Below are positions 11,398 to 22,146 of a stretch of 64,000 nucleotides of DNA, piece by piece (positions within the stretch are counted from its first letter, which is position 1; every line of letters begins with the position of its first letter). The stretch lies in contig MU394060.1 in assembly GCA_022578605.1 (NCBI GenBank), positions 682,001 to 746,000 on the forward strand, given 5' to 3'. A program made the position numbers and the translations under genes. The DNA is from Camillea tinctor (lineage: Eukaryota > Ascomycota > Sordariomycetes > Xylariales > Xylariaceae). Under the pieces are notes generated by a model, which saw only the letters and a list, made by a program, of their open reading frames with translations, did no database searches and was not told where the DNA came from.

Positions 11398-12882
11398 TTA
11401 TCGGTATTCTGACCCTACAAGTTCTCGAATCTTATTTTTCATCCGCCGCGAGACATGCCCTGCAAACCTGTCGGCGACAGCAAGCACACGTGCATCATCC
11501 CAATACTGACCGATAACCTGCAACCCTCCAAAATTGAGGAGCTGCTCCTCCTCAGAATTACGATTGACCGGGATATCCATGGGGATACTAATCGCAGGCA
11601 GACCTGCAAGGCTTGCTGGGACCGTGAATACATCATTCATGTACGAGTCTAGAGGCGTCTGGTTCAAGACGTCCTCAAGTAGGGGCGGTGGTGTCGGCGC
11701 TGTAGGAGCAAGAATGAAATCAACTTGGGTTGGCCCCAGCTTGTTTTCAAGCTTGACAGAATCATCCATATCGCTGAGGTCAAACGCTTGTTCGTCGTGA
11801 AGGGGGTTCGCTAGCTTGAATATCCGATCGAAGTCTCTCCTCACGAGCCGACGTACTTTTTGAGCTTGTATAAAGTAGTTGTCCATAGCTTCAGAGCTTA
11901 ATGTATACGTGCCTTGCAGTATGCGACGTTTTACCTCGTTTCCAAAGCCGGTGCTTCTGGTTCTCGCATATAGAATACCATCGACGGTGTCGCTGGTCCC
12001 CTCATTGTCTCGATGACCATAACGGATACCGTCGTATTTCGCAAGGTTGGAGGAAGCCTCTGCAGGGGCTATCACATAATAGGCAGATAATGCATTCTTT
12101 GTCATAGGAAGCGAGACGGGAACTACACGAGCCCCTAGACTTTGAATCTCTTCGCAAGCATCCGACCATCCTTGGCGTATGCGTGGGTCAAGCTCTTCAA
12201 TATTGTATTCCAACGGCACACCAAAAGTTAAACCTTGGAGCGTGAGAGTTGCCAATGATGGTGTGAAGCAGTCGTATCCTTCCCTCTGTGCCGTGCACCT
12301 TTCACGTACGGATATTGGGATGGATGTCGGATCTCTATAATCGTGTTCCTTGTAAAGGCCTCGTCCAATAACCGCCGTTCTGATCTTTCCTACAGTCTGT
12401 GCGAGCAGACCGACAGTGTCTAGCGAATTGGCGTAGGGGACTACACCCCAGCGGGACAACATGCCGTACGAGGGTTTGAATCCGACTGTCTCGGTGTAGG
12501 CCGCCGGCATACGGACAGATCCACCTGTATCCGTGCCGAGTGCCAGATCCGCTAGTCCTGAACGCACGGCAACTGCACTGCCCCCCGAGCTTCCACCGGC
12601 AGAATACTTCTCTAGCGGTGGCACATTGCAAATATTTTCAAAAGCAGAGGTGGTGGAATGCGTGCCCATACCAAACTCATCCATGCCCGTCTTTGACACG
12701 ACGTCAAAACCCTGCCCCCTCAGCTGCGTGACAATGGTTGCTTCGAAGGGGATTTCGTTCCCCGCCAGGATCTTCGACGCACATGTTGTCGGGAAGCCTT
12801 TGACAGCGATGTTGTCTTTTACAGCTAGACGAGTTGCATGAGTAGACAATCCTGGGCTTCTCAAAGCTTTTCCTCCTCCTTT
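11398..12882 (-). CDS. HER2: Mitochondrial glutamyl-tRNA(Gln) amidotransferase subunit A
   Basis: Encodes GatA/HER2, the amidase subunit that converts Glu-tRNA(Gln) to Gln-tRNA(Gln) in mitochondria. The amidase signature is complete. The catalytic Lys lies in LAVKDNIAV, the cis-Ser in SAGGSSGGSAVAV, and the nucleophile Ser in LGTDTGGSVRMPA, with spacings matching bacterial GatA. The C-terminal half keeps FTVPASLAGLPAISIP. About 494 residues are open from 12882, but no ATG starts this frame. An upstream exon is therefore expected. A candidate starts at 13090 with an Arg/His-rich, presequence-like N-terminus (MSTYVRHSHIRAVQRGIIPR). I could not fix its donor: the best GTATGC donor gives the wrong phase. 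The N-terminus is unresolved; the body is secure. Confidence 0.9.
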   Translation of the reverse strand, partial: KGGGKALRSPGLSTHATRLAVKDNIAVKGFPTTCASKILAGNEIPFEATIVTQLRGQGFDVVSKTGMDEFGMGTHSTTSAFENICNVPPLEKYSAGGSSGGSAVAVRSGLADLALGTDTGGSVRMPAAYTETVGFKPSYGMLSRWGVVPYANSLDTVGLLAQTVGKIRTAVIGRGLYKEHDYRDPTSIPISVRERCTAQREGYDCFTPSLATLTLQGLTFGVPLEYNIEELDPRIRQGWSDACEEIQSLGARVVPVSLPMTKNALSAYYVIAPAEASSNLAKYDGIRYGHRDNEGTSDTVDGILYARTRSTGFGNEVKRRILQGTYTLSSEAMDNYFIQAQKVRRLVRRDFDRIFKLANPLHDEQAFDLSDMDDSVKLENKLGPTQVDFILAPTAPTPPPLLEDVLNQTPLDSYMNDVFTVPASLAGLPAISIPMDIPVNRNSEEEQLLNFGGLQVIGQYWDDARVLAVADRFAGHVSRRMKNKIRELVGSEYR

Positions 12883-13757
12883 CTAATTAGCATATCTTCT
12901 TCTGAATGAGGAACCTATCATTTGCATCAGGTAATGGCATACATCCGTGATCTACACCCGCGCCAGTATCTGGGTGTCCAGGCCTGACCTCTTGATGGAG
13001 GGATCTGTGGTGCAAGGTGCCGGGCCTCCATCGGGGTATTATTCCCCTCTGGACGGCTCTGATATGGCTATGTCTGACATATGTAGACATGTAGCCCGGC
13101 CGTTTGAGTTACGTATATGAGGAGCCCTATTTCTGCTTCCCGGAGATTGGAAGGTGTTGTCCCCGTAATAAATGTAAGTGGTTGACAACTTGATCAATGA
13201 GTATAAGTCGAGTTTTGGCTGGTGATGGTGATAGTGGGACCGTTTGAGCTGGGACCATGTGAGTTCGATACATCCACTTTTATCACCTATCGATATAAAC
13301 TGTACACCCCTCCCAGCCCTTTTCTTCTACTGTGGGGCGCCACAGAAAAGATATATTCAGAGTGAAGGTTTTCGCTGGGCTCCACAGTAGAAAAAAAGGG
13401 CTGGGAGGGGTGTAGTGTCTTATCAGCTTATCTGTGACTTATCTCGTTGCAGAATGCGCTCGAGCTGTGACGCAACTCTTGGCAGGTACCCGGAGGACCA
13501 ACTCAGACCATTCCAGTTAACCTAGCTGCTTAGACCCCCCCAAGCTCTCCACTATCCAAGTCATTCGCACCCTGCCTGCAGTCGGTCATCCTTCAACTTC
13601 CCCCGTCTCCATCTTCTTTTCCATCTTCTTTTCCATCTCCTTTTTCTTCTTCTCCTTCTTCTTCTCCTTTTTCTCGATGAATCTCTAAAATTGATTCGAT
13701 TGCTGCTTGCATCAACATCTCCATCCTTGATGATTACGATACTATCTCTCCGACACC
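12883..13757. other. Divergent intergenic region with hairpin
   Basis: Between HER2 (minus) and the 5'-nucleotidase gene (plus). It probably contains the first HER2 exon (about 13090-12970), a near-perfect 33-base inverted repeat at 13303-13414, and a long TC-rich tract (13590-13680) typical of fungal 5' leaders. Confidence 0.6.
13303..13414. repeat. 33-bp inverted repeat with 46-bp spacer
   Basis: The left arm (13303-13335, starting TACACCCCTCCCAGCCC) and the right arm (13382-13414) are reverse complements over 33 bases with one mismatch, in the T-rich middle. The 46-base spacer could be the loop of a large hairpin, or the body of a tiny non-autonomous element. It lies about 345 bases upstream of the 5'-nucleotidase-like gene. 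No obvious target-site duplication was seen. Confidence 0.9.
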
Positions 13758-15638
13758 ATGATTCATAAAGCTGCTGTAGCCGCTTCATGTCTGGCTACCC
13801 TCGCTAGAGGAGCCCAGCCGGGCGCGCCAGCTCCTGTCGCGGCACCCATGCGCGAACTCGACTGGGGGCAGATCAACTTCTTACATACGACCGATACCCA
13901 TGGTTGGCTTGGGGGCCACCTTCAAGAGTAAGATGGGACTGGTCTTTACCTTTGCTAGATGGTCACTGATAATCGTTTGGACAGGGCGCAGTATTCTGCT
14001 GACTGGGGCGATTACATTTCCTTTACCGAGCACATGCGACGAAAGGCGGACGAAAAGGGGGTGGATCTTCTAGTGATAGATACCGGTGACCGAGTAGAAG
14101 GGAACGGCTTGTACGATAGCTCCGATCCAAAGGGCAAGTATACCTACGATATCTTCCGCGAGCAGTCGATCGATGCGCTCTGTACCGGAAACCACGAGCT
14201 TTACCTAGCCGACACTGTCGCTCGAGAGCACAGCATTACCGTGCCAAACTTCAAGAAGAACTACATCGCATCGAACCTTGACTACATCGAGCCGGAAACA
14301 GGCAACCAGATCCCGCAAGCGCAGCGATACACCAAGTTCAAGACCAAGAATCAGGGGTACAACGTCGTTGCCCTAGGTTTTATCTTTGACTTCGACCGGA
14401 ACGCAAACAACAGCGTGGTACAACTCGTCGAGGACACTTTGAAGGAAGAGTGGTTCCAGAAGGCCATCAGAGAAAAGCCAGATTTGTTCTTGGTCATCGG
14501 CCATGTTGGACTTCGCATGAAGGAGTTCGAACAGATCTTCAAGGTCATCCGAGATGAGAACTGGTATACCCCTATCGCCTTCTTCGGTGGCCATGCTCAT
14601 GTGCGGGATACTCGAAAGTTTGATGACCAGGCCTTCGCGATTGCTAGCGGCCGCTACTTTGAGACCATCGGTTGGATGTCTATCGATGGCATCAAGAAGA
14701 AAAATAAGGGAGACGTCTCAGCTGAGGCCTCTGTGTCGTTCAAACGACGCTATATAGATAACAACCTTCTCGGCTTGTACCACCATTCTGGTCTGAATGA
14801 AACCACCTTTCCCACCGAGCACGGCCGCAACGTCACCAAGATGATCGCCAAAGCTCGAAATGCCCTTGACCTTGACTATACCTATGGCTGCGCTCCTCAA
14901 GACCTCTGGGTGAACCGGGCCGAATATCCTAGTAACACGAGCATATTCACCTGGCTAGAGAAGGAAGTGATACCACAGTCTATAGTTAGAGAGGAGCGTG
15001 CCAACCAATCAAGGATGGCTATTTTGAACACGGGCGCTATCCGATTCGATATCTTCGCAGGTGCCTTTACCAAGGACTCGACATTCCTCATATCCCCTTT
15101 CACCAGCAAGTTTAACTATATCCCCGACGTCCCTTTCGCCGTTGCCAGCAAGGTTCTTCAACTGCTGAATAGCGGTGGCCCGGTTTTCAGCTCCTCCCTT
15201 GACGCTAAATACTTGACGATCCCGGAGCAATTTGTCCCTGGCTTTTCACCTAGTGAAAGGTCTGTCACGGAGGAGCCTCTTGTACGGATACTGGAAAGCG
15301 AGAGTCAAAAGCCACTGAGCGGCGAGCAGGAACCGGACTTGGTGGGAGGCTATACTACAAAAGACGATCTAGGAGAAGACGGTGACGACGCTATCCACTC
15401 GCCTATCAAGTTCTATCAAGTGCCGAACTGTGTCGAGTCCAGGATAGCATTCCCAGAAGAGGGGGACCCGGAGACGGTAGATTTGATCTTCATCGACTAC
15501 GTCCAACCGTGGATCATTCCCGCGCTCAAGTTCAGCGGCGGTGATTATAGCAATGATGATGTTGAGGTTTACGTGGACAGGACTCTGACAGATGTAATTG
15601 AGGCCTGGGTCAAGGAGAACTGGTCGGAGAATTGTTGA
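13758..15638 (+). CDS. SMN1: Secreted/vacuolar 5'-nucleotidase-like metallophosphoesterase
   Basis: A 607-residue protein in two exons, 13758-13927 and 13985-15638; the intron (donor GTAAGA, acceptor GGACAG) restores QEAQYS in phase. The start gives a hydrophobic signal-like N-terminus ([20 protein letters not shown]). Metallophosphoesterase motifs appear in order: [12 protein letters not shown] (DxH), [11 protein letters not shown] (GDxxE-like), CTGNHELY (GNHE), VIGHVG and [10 protein letters not shown]. The second half contains a 5'-nucleotidase C-terminal domain ([20 protein letters not shown] onward). The architecture matches the fungal family of yeast YHR202W/Smn1, a vacuole-associated putative nucleotidase. 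It probably hydrolyses phosphate esters in the lumen or outside the cell; the substrate is not shown by sequence. Confidence 0.92.
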
Positions 15639-16468
15639 ATACACCTATCTAGGTGGTTGGAGTTATGATGGCGCATTATACTGATAAACGGCGGGTTTAG
15701 ACCTACATTTCCTCTATCGTTATATTCATAATTTGGGAATGTTGGGCTCTGTTTTTTGAAATGGGATAAAGGACTATTGATATCGGGAAGGTAGTTTGAT
15801 CATAGTAGTTTTACAATTTTGAGCAATTCTCTCTCTCATTTGCCTATCGGCAACATAACACGTAAAGAGTTAAGAGTTTAGTGCCCTAAGTAGTATGATA
15901 ATGTTAGTCAATAATTGTTGGGGTTGCGGTCTATCGAATTATCAAAAACTCGATCAATCCTTTCCATTTTTCCATGCCACACGTAGTTGATTCAAACACA
16001 CCCCCATAAACGCCGTGAAACGCCCGCATGCCCATATATATGCTTTACTACCTTTGGTCCTGTGGTGCATGCATGCTGCCATTTTCATTCAGCAGTTACA
16101 CCACCTCTCAAAGGCCATGGCCGTAGCCTATACTAACAACACCATCGCTAACCAGCTCATGCAATATTAACAGCCACCTCCAGGTTCCTTTCGAACCAGG
16201 CTCACCATTACGACACCTAACAATTTCGTGCATTGTCATTCGGCTGCCGATTCGGGGTCAGTCTTCCTCCTGAATATCATCCCTTTTCATCATACCTGAC
16301 ACCTAGTATTTCGGCATACGTAAAATGTGAACCACCAACTGACTGTATTGGCTGAAGCACAACAAACAGACTAGAATTCCCATTCACGTCTGTTTGTAAT
16401 CGGGAACTCGGAATTTGTGGAGAGAGAAAAAGAAACGAGGAAGAAAAACGACGGGGACGTAGACACGG
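15639..16468. other. Convergent intergenic region
   Basis: The 3' regions of the 5'-nucleotidase-like gene (plus) and ISY1 (minus). AT-rich, with no open frame of note and no RNA gene recognised. Confidence 0.6.
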
Positions 16469-17369
16469 CTACTGTATCTGATCGAGAAGCTTCCGCCGCC
16501 GCCTCTCCATAAGCTCCTGCTGCACCTCCTCCAACGTCGGCAACTCCCACGCGCGCCCATCACCCGTATCACCCGGCAGGGGCTCCCAGCCCGGCGGAGG
16601 CACCGCGGCAGTTCCGGCCCCGCCGCCACCCCCCCTAGCGCCCTTGCCGCCAGCCTGCTCGAGCAGAGCGGCGAAAGCCTCTTCCTCCTTAGCAGCCTCG
16701 TAGCGCAGCAGCGCGTCGTCCTCCTCGTCGGGCGCGTAGCCGTAATACTTAGCATCGACGGCCTTGCGCAGATCGTCGCGGGCCTCGAGGGGCGTCTTCT
16801 CGTCGCGCTGCTTGGCGGCGGCGGCGGCGGCCTCGAACATCTCCTTGACGCCGGGCAGGTCGCGCGCGCGGCCGAAATAGCGGTACCCCTTGCCGCCGCC
16901 GGGGATCTCGCGGCCGCTGTCGTCGTAGATCTTGCCGCCGCCGGGGCCGGCGCGCATGTAGTTGGGGCCGCCGAGGTTGCGGATCTGGACCTCCCACATG
17001 TGCTTCTCGCGCATCAGCTTGTTGATCTCGTCGTTGAGGTCGCGGATCTGGTAGTCGCTCAGCGCCGGGTCCTGGATCTTGGACATCTTCCGGCTGATCT
17101 CCTTCAGCGTCTGCCCCCGCCACTTCTCGCACGACGGGATCGAGTCCACCTCCGTGATCACCTTCGGCCGCCGCGTGCGCCCCGCGTCGATGATCCCCAG
17201 GTCCGCGGCTTGCGCCTCCCGGAACCGGAACAGCATCGACTGGGCTTTCTCCGAGTTTCGCGCCTAGGAGAGAAGAAGTCAGGTTAGTCACTTAAATTCC
17301 TCTCTTCGTCTCTTTATCTTTCCTCCCTCCCAATTCCTAATTTGGGGGGAGAATGGGGGGACATACCAT
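16469..17369 (-). CDS. ISY1: Pre-mRNA-splicing factor ISY1
   Basis: A 265-residue ISY1 protein, part of the NineTeen complex bound to the catalytic spliceosome. Exon 1 is just the ATG (17369-17367). An intron with donor GTATGT directly follows and ends in CTCCTAG, and exon 2 runs 17263-16469. The join restores the canonical start MARNSEKAQSMLFRFREAQ. The Isy1 domain continues with RTRRPKVITEVDSI, CEKWRGQTLKEISRKMSKIQ and DLNDEINKLMREKHMWEVQI, then a Gly-rich YRYFGRARDLPGVKEMF region. A fungal-type acidic tail ends RRRRKLLDQIQ. Third positions are very GC-rich, which opens long shadow frames on both strands. PRP38 lies 5 kb away; the two are not co-transcribed. Confidence 0.96.
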
Positions 17370-20090
17370 TTTGATTGATGCTCTTTTTTTTTGCTGCTTA
17401 TCCTAGAATTCCTTCTATGTGATGTGATAAGGAGAAAGAACAAGGCGAGAGTGGAGAAAGAAAAAAAAGAATAATAAGAAAAAAAAAGGCGGAAAGAGAG
17501 GAAGGAAGCTGCTGCCCGTTTGCTGGCAGAGAATGGAAGGGTCCTTCGGGATTAGGCGACGAAGTGGAAAATAAGGTTCATCAGCCTCGTGATCGTCATG
17601 AAATACAGTGGGGGTATTGTGGGTAAGTAGCGCCCAATCAGCGGTGGATAACGCGCCTTGCTCAAGAAATTTGGGGGGAGCTTTTAACGCGTTCTACACT
17701 AGGACCCCCTACCCTGGGTTAAGTACTGTACCTACTAAAACTACTAAACCTACTGACTTCTCTCCTTCTTTCTCATTATCCCATCCAATTTACAACTTAC
17801 AACAACAAAACAACTTTTTTTTCTTTTCCATCCACATGAACGTGTCTTTTCAAGGTGCTCTACCGCATTGGATTTCTGGTGGCCTTATTATCACTTTTCG
17901 GAACCTGCCGCGCAAAATGCTAGCTACCCGAAGCTCTCCAGGATCGTGGCAGGGCCCCTGAAGCGCTGAATCTCATTGTTGGCTTTCAACAACAACAATC
18001 CATTGTCAGAAAACTCATGACCGTTCTCTAGTAGCTTTGTTACATTACATCCCACCAAGGTTAACTTACCTACCGTTATCTTGCGCCCGGCATATCTACA
18101 TTTATAATATATATCAAGCCAAGGGAGTTCCTTAGCCTGAGAGAACTTATTACCGGGAATTCATTCAAGCTTATCATACCATACGTTAGGTATACTGAAG
18201 ACGCTGCATGACCTACCAACTCATCAACCTGTTCTTTTTTTTTTTTTTTTTCTCTTCGAGATTCCCCAACACGACTAGGTCGTGACCTTGCAGTGACGAA
18301 AAACATCTTCCAGAGCTTACTGGAGCCCTGAACCGTTTTGGTTCGCGGCGTATGACAGATTCCAAAGAACAGAGATCCGAGCAAGGTAGAGAGATATCAC
18401 ACACACAATGTGTATGTCACCTCGAGAAATCTCACCAAAGGGGAAAAGCTTCACCATCCGGGTTCTATCGCATCGGGTCCTACGTGGGCCACCCTCAGCC
18501 ATGACGACAAATCAGCACTCAGTGAGAATGCTTGATTCTTCTGGCATTCGGTGATCTGTTCGTATAGTTTTCAATCGGAGCTGCTTGGGGATGTTATGAC
18601 AGAACCGCCTTGGTCTAGTGACCCTTGGCGATGTTCATATTTCTTGAGACCTCTATTTTTCTTTTATATCTTGCTTTGCAATTGCAGAGTGAGTGATACA
18701 CAAACAAGTTGCCCGGTGATGACCAAGGTATCCAAAAAGCCAAATTTGCAGACAGCCTGAACGAGCTCACCCCTGGCTTAGGTCGTGGGGTAGTGTGAGG
18801 GAATGGTTGTCAATGAGAACCTGAGAGCTAATCTGAGGGCTTCATACTTGTTATGTACCTACCACATTGTGCTGCTTTTTCATATACTCTTTACTACACT
18901 TCCTTTTTTTCTTCTCTTCTATTTCACAAACTGTATTTATCTCTCTAGTAGGTACTCAGTCAGTACGGAATAAAGTAGACCAGAACTACACAGTATATTC
19001 ATAGTTCGATCTTGTTGGTTAGATTTTGAACAGCATGTCATTACACAACATCAAAAACGGTTGGCAACAGGCACGCCTCCTTAACAGATGCTCTAGAGCG
19101 AATCCTTAACTTTCGTCAAACTATTACAAATATATGTTCCAAGTCGTATACGTGGTAGCAATCATTCGCAAAACTGCGGCCTTACGATCGTACTACAAAC
19201 CTACCAGCTATTGTCCACAGGGGCTGATACTATGTTGGCAATAATGATAGCTACCTACGCATGCCCTCGAAAGCGTCGTTACCAGCTTACTAAGAAAATT
19301 ATCATCTATCCACTTGACCACGTCTATTATATATTTTAATAGGTCCGCCTTGAGTCCCTGAGTAAATAACCCAGCGAATCACTCGCCGTGTGTAAATTGT
19401 TGTTTCTATTGGGCTGAACTGGATCAGAACGTGTAGTCCGTCACAGGGTCTGTGGTGGCTCAGTACATGATAATGTCCCTTATTGGCGGTCTCTTACATA
19501 AAGAACAAAATAGGTACTTGAGCGTATGACCACTTCTAGATTCATTTAAGGGATCACAGCATATATTAATATATGTAAGTAGTCGTAGTGAATACGAGAA
19601 ACAACGTAGCCTATTTGATGTGACAGACGTTATGGGATAAGTGCAGGGATAGGGTTGGGGTTAAGGAAAGCAACAAATAATGATTTCAAGTTGACCCTTT
19701 TTAAAAGGGGGTAAGCTATGTAGACTCAACCCAAATTTCGGGAAGTCAGCTTCCAACTCCCAAGCGGCTCGCCATATCCATAGTCCAATAAATGAAGCTA
19801 TAGACTCATATAACTTAACTTTGCATATAATGTTTGGTACGATGAATTTCAACGCACCGTAGCCAGGCTGTAGGCAGAGTTGGGATCCATCAAATCGATC
19901 CAGCCTACCATTCGAAAGAACAGGGGTATGTAAGGAGTGGGTCAAATGCAGCGTGTACGATGACCATACAACATATCGCCTTTCAGCTCAGCCTCGTTGA
20001 GGGAATAGAAATATATGGACTACGAGTTCGCTTTCTTGCGGGGTATCCCGTTAATTTTGTCCTATCTTCCCCTTCCTCGCCTTCCTGAAC
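17370..20090. other. 2.7 kb gene-poor region
   Basis: Begins with the ISY1 promoter (A/G-rich). The rest is AT-rich, with T-runs (for example 18237-18251) and small open frames without coding signs. No tRNA or known RNA was recognised. The end is the promoter of the HeLo-like/pseudokinase gene. Confidence 0.6.
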
Positions 20091-21692
20091 ATGATGGTAG
20101 ACCCAGGCACTTACCTAACAGTCGCTGATATCTGTTTCAAGTAAGTCGCTCACTAGATAGTAGATACATTGGTATTAGAGAGCAGGAGAGATGCTGTCTT
20201 ACAGAAAGAACTAACCTAGTCTCTATCTGTTAGATTGGGCAGACGGGTAACCCAGGCTTGCAAAGATTGGAAGAATGCCGATGCCGAGGTAGAAGAAAGG
20301 AAGACGAAAGTCGAGTTCTGCTGGATGCAGACCCAGGTCCAGCTAGAGTTTATTCTAAGGATCAAGGACTCCCTGGACCCAGAATTCGTTGGGACGATAG
20401 AGAACGTGTTATTCTTGTTATCAACCAAATTGTCTCTGGCTACGACTAAGCTGGAGAATCTGCGTGCCACCTCTGAAGCCCCTGACGGTACAACAACGCT
20501 GAGAATCAGGAGGTTTAAATACTCCGGATCAAAGAAGAGCCTAGACGAAATCATTGCCGATCTGGAAGAATGGCAAAGGCGATTTGACCCACTATGGTTC
20601 CTCCTCATGACACTCGCAAACCCCGTGATCGACAGCCAGATCCGTGATAAGCGGCAGACATACTCGCCCTTCTCGCTAGCCGGTGGCCTCCGTGCCGCCC
20701 TACAGGAGAACCCCTCCGAGCACACCTCAGTGTTCATGGCGCACGACGGGATCGAGCTCTCGGACATCGCGCTGGCGACAGCCAAGCACGGCCGCCGCAA
20801 CGGCAAAAGCTACATCGTCGACCCGTTCGCCATCCCGCCGCAGAGCGACCTCGGCAACGAGCGCGAGAACGTGCGCAACCTCGCGCGCAAGCTGCGCCGC
20901 GCCGACCCCACCACCTTCCGCCTGCTGCAGTGCAAGGGCGTCATCAACGACCCGAAGCGCGACCCGGCCTCCTTCAAGTTCGTGTACGCGCTGCCGGCAA
21001 ACCTAGCCCGGCCCCGCTGCCTCCGCCGGGCGCTGCTCGACGACGCCGGGCCCCTGCAGCTCGCCGACAAGGTGCGTGTAGCGAGGGACCTTGCGACGTC
21101 GGTCGGCTACGTGCACAACTTCAACTTCGTGCACAAGAGCATTCGCCCCGAGAACATCCTCCTGTTCGATAACGAGGGCGCAGGGCCTGGCCCCGAGACG
21201 TTCCTCGTTGGCTTCGAGAACTTCCGCGCCGCGGATGGCCCCACCCGACGTGCTGGCGATGAGGACTGGGAGAAGGATCTGTATCGGCATCCCTCGAGGC
21301 AGGGCGCTGTGCCGGGGGCTATGTACCGCATGCAGCATGATATCTTCAGCCTTGGGGTTTGTTTGCTAGAGGTCGGGTTGTCTAGGTCCTTTGTGGTGTA
21401 CCCCCCCGGGTCTGGCCCGTCACACGGACCGCTGTACGGGGATGTCGTTGGGCCTGTTACGGAGGGATTGGTGTCGGAGGCGCTGAAGGTGAAGCTGGTG
21501 GCGTATGCTAAGGCCCAGCTGCCCGGAGTCGTGGGCCCGAAGTATGCGGCTGTGGTCGTGACTTGCCTCACTTGCCTTGATAAGGATAATGAGGACTTCG
21601 GCGAAGCGACTATGAAGGATGAGGATGGGATTCTGGTTGGTGCGCGGTTCATCGAGAAGATCATTACTAAACTTAGTGAGATAAATCTTTAA
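20091..21692 (+). CDS. HeLo-like N-terminal domain plus pseudokinase protein
   Basis: A 502-residue protein in two exons, 20091-20140 and 20234-21692; donor GTAAGT and acceptor GTTAG restore DICFKLGRR in phase. Two ATGs stand in tandem at the start. The N-terminal 150 residues are helical and resemble the HeLo-like (prion-inhibition) domain of fungal kinase-associated proteins: LTVADICFKLGRR, WMQTQVQLEFILRI, LEEWQRRFDPLWFLLMTLANPVID. From about 210 a kinase-like fold follows, but it lacks the Gly-rich loop and the ATP-binding Lys. The catalytic HRD is replaced by HKS (HKSIRPENIL, residues 317-326) and DFG by GFE (343-345). The F-helix Asp (DIFSLGVCLLEV, 386) remains. It is therefore probably a pseudokinase. 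The architecture parallels the MLKL four-helix bundle plus pseudokinase. A role in incompatibility, cell death or defence is inference. Confidence 0.85.
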
Positions 21693-22146
21693 GAGAGAGA
21701 GAGAGCGAGAGAGCTCTTGGGCTGAGTTAGGCTTACAACCCATGTGTAGTAGATTCAATTTGATGCTACCCTTCAGAAAAACAACACAAAACAAAACAGG
21801 TTTGCTCGAGAAAAGTCATTTGTCTCGATTCTCAAAATCCATGCTATAGTCATAATCCATAGTCTTCCTACTCATTGAAAAGAACAAGACGATCCACCAT
21901 CTCTAAGCAAACTCCCTATATATCACTCCTGGATCTTTCCTTCATCCCTATTCCTCATATATACCGAACCCAATGGCAAGGTCTCATGCTCCTCCAACCC
22001 CCCCACCCTTCTTTCGTACCACGCCATAATATTATCTCCCCCTGGTTACGCATGGCTAGAGCCAGAAGCCCATGATATATCGCCATGTACTTGCGGAGTC
22101 TTCAGCACGCCTGGACGTCGGGGAACGAGCTTGATAGCAAGTCCCC
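21693..22146. other. Convergent intergenic region
   Basis: A short spacer between the convergent pseudokinase gene and the first HEMTH gene, starting with a GA-rich tract. No feature was recognised. Confidence 0.6.

Noticed and set aside
16170..16215. GGTTCGAA-like B box on the minus strand, possible tRNA
   Set aside because: No matching A box or cloverleaf arms could be folded; similar checks near 54470, 57590 and 5720 also failed.
16749..17291. 180-codon frame overlapping ISY1
   Set aside because: Arg/Pro/Gly-rich out-of-frame translation of the ISY1 exon.
20216..20806. 196-codon minus-strand open frame opposite the HeLo-like/pseudokinase gene
   Set aside because: Lies fully within a real exon and lacks protein features.
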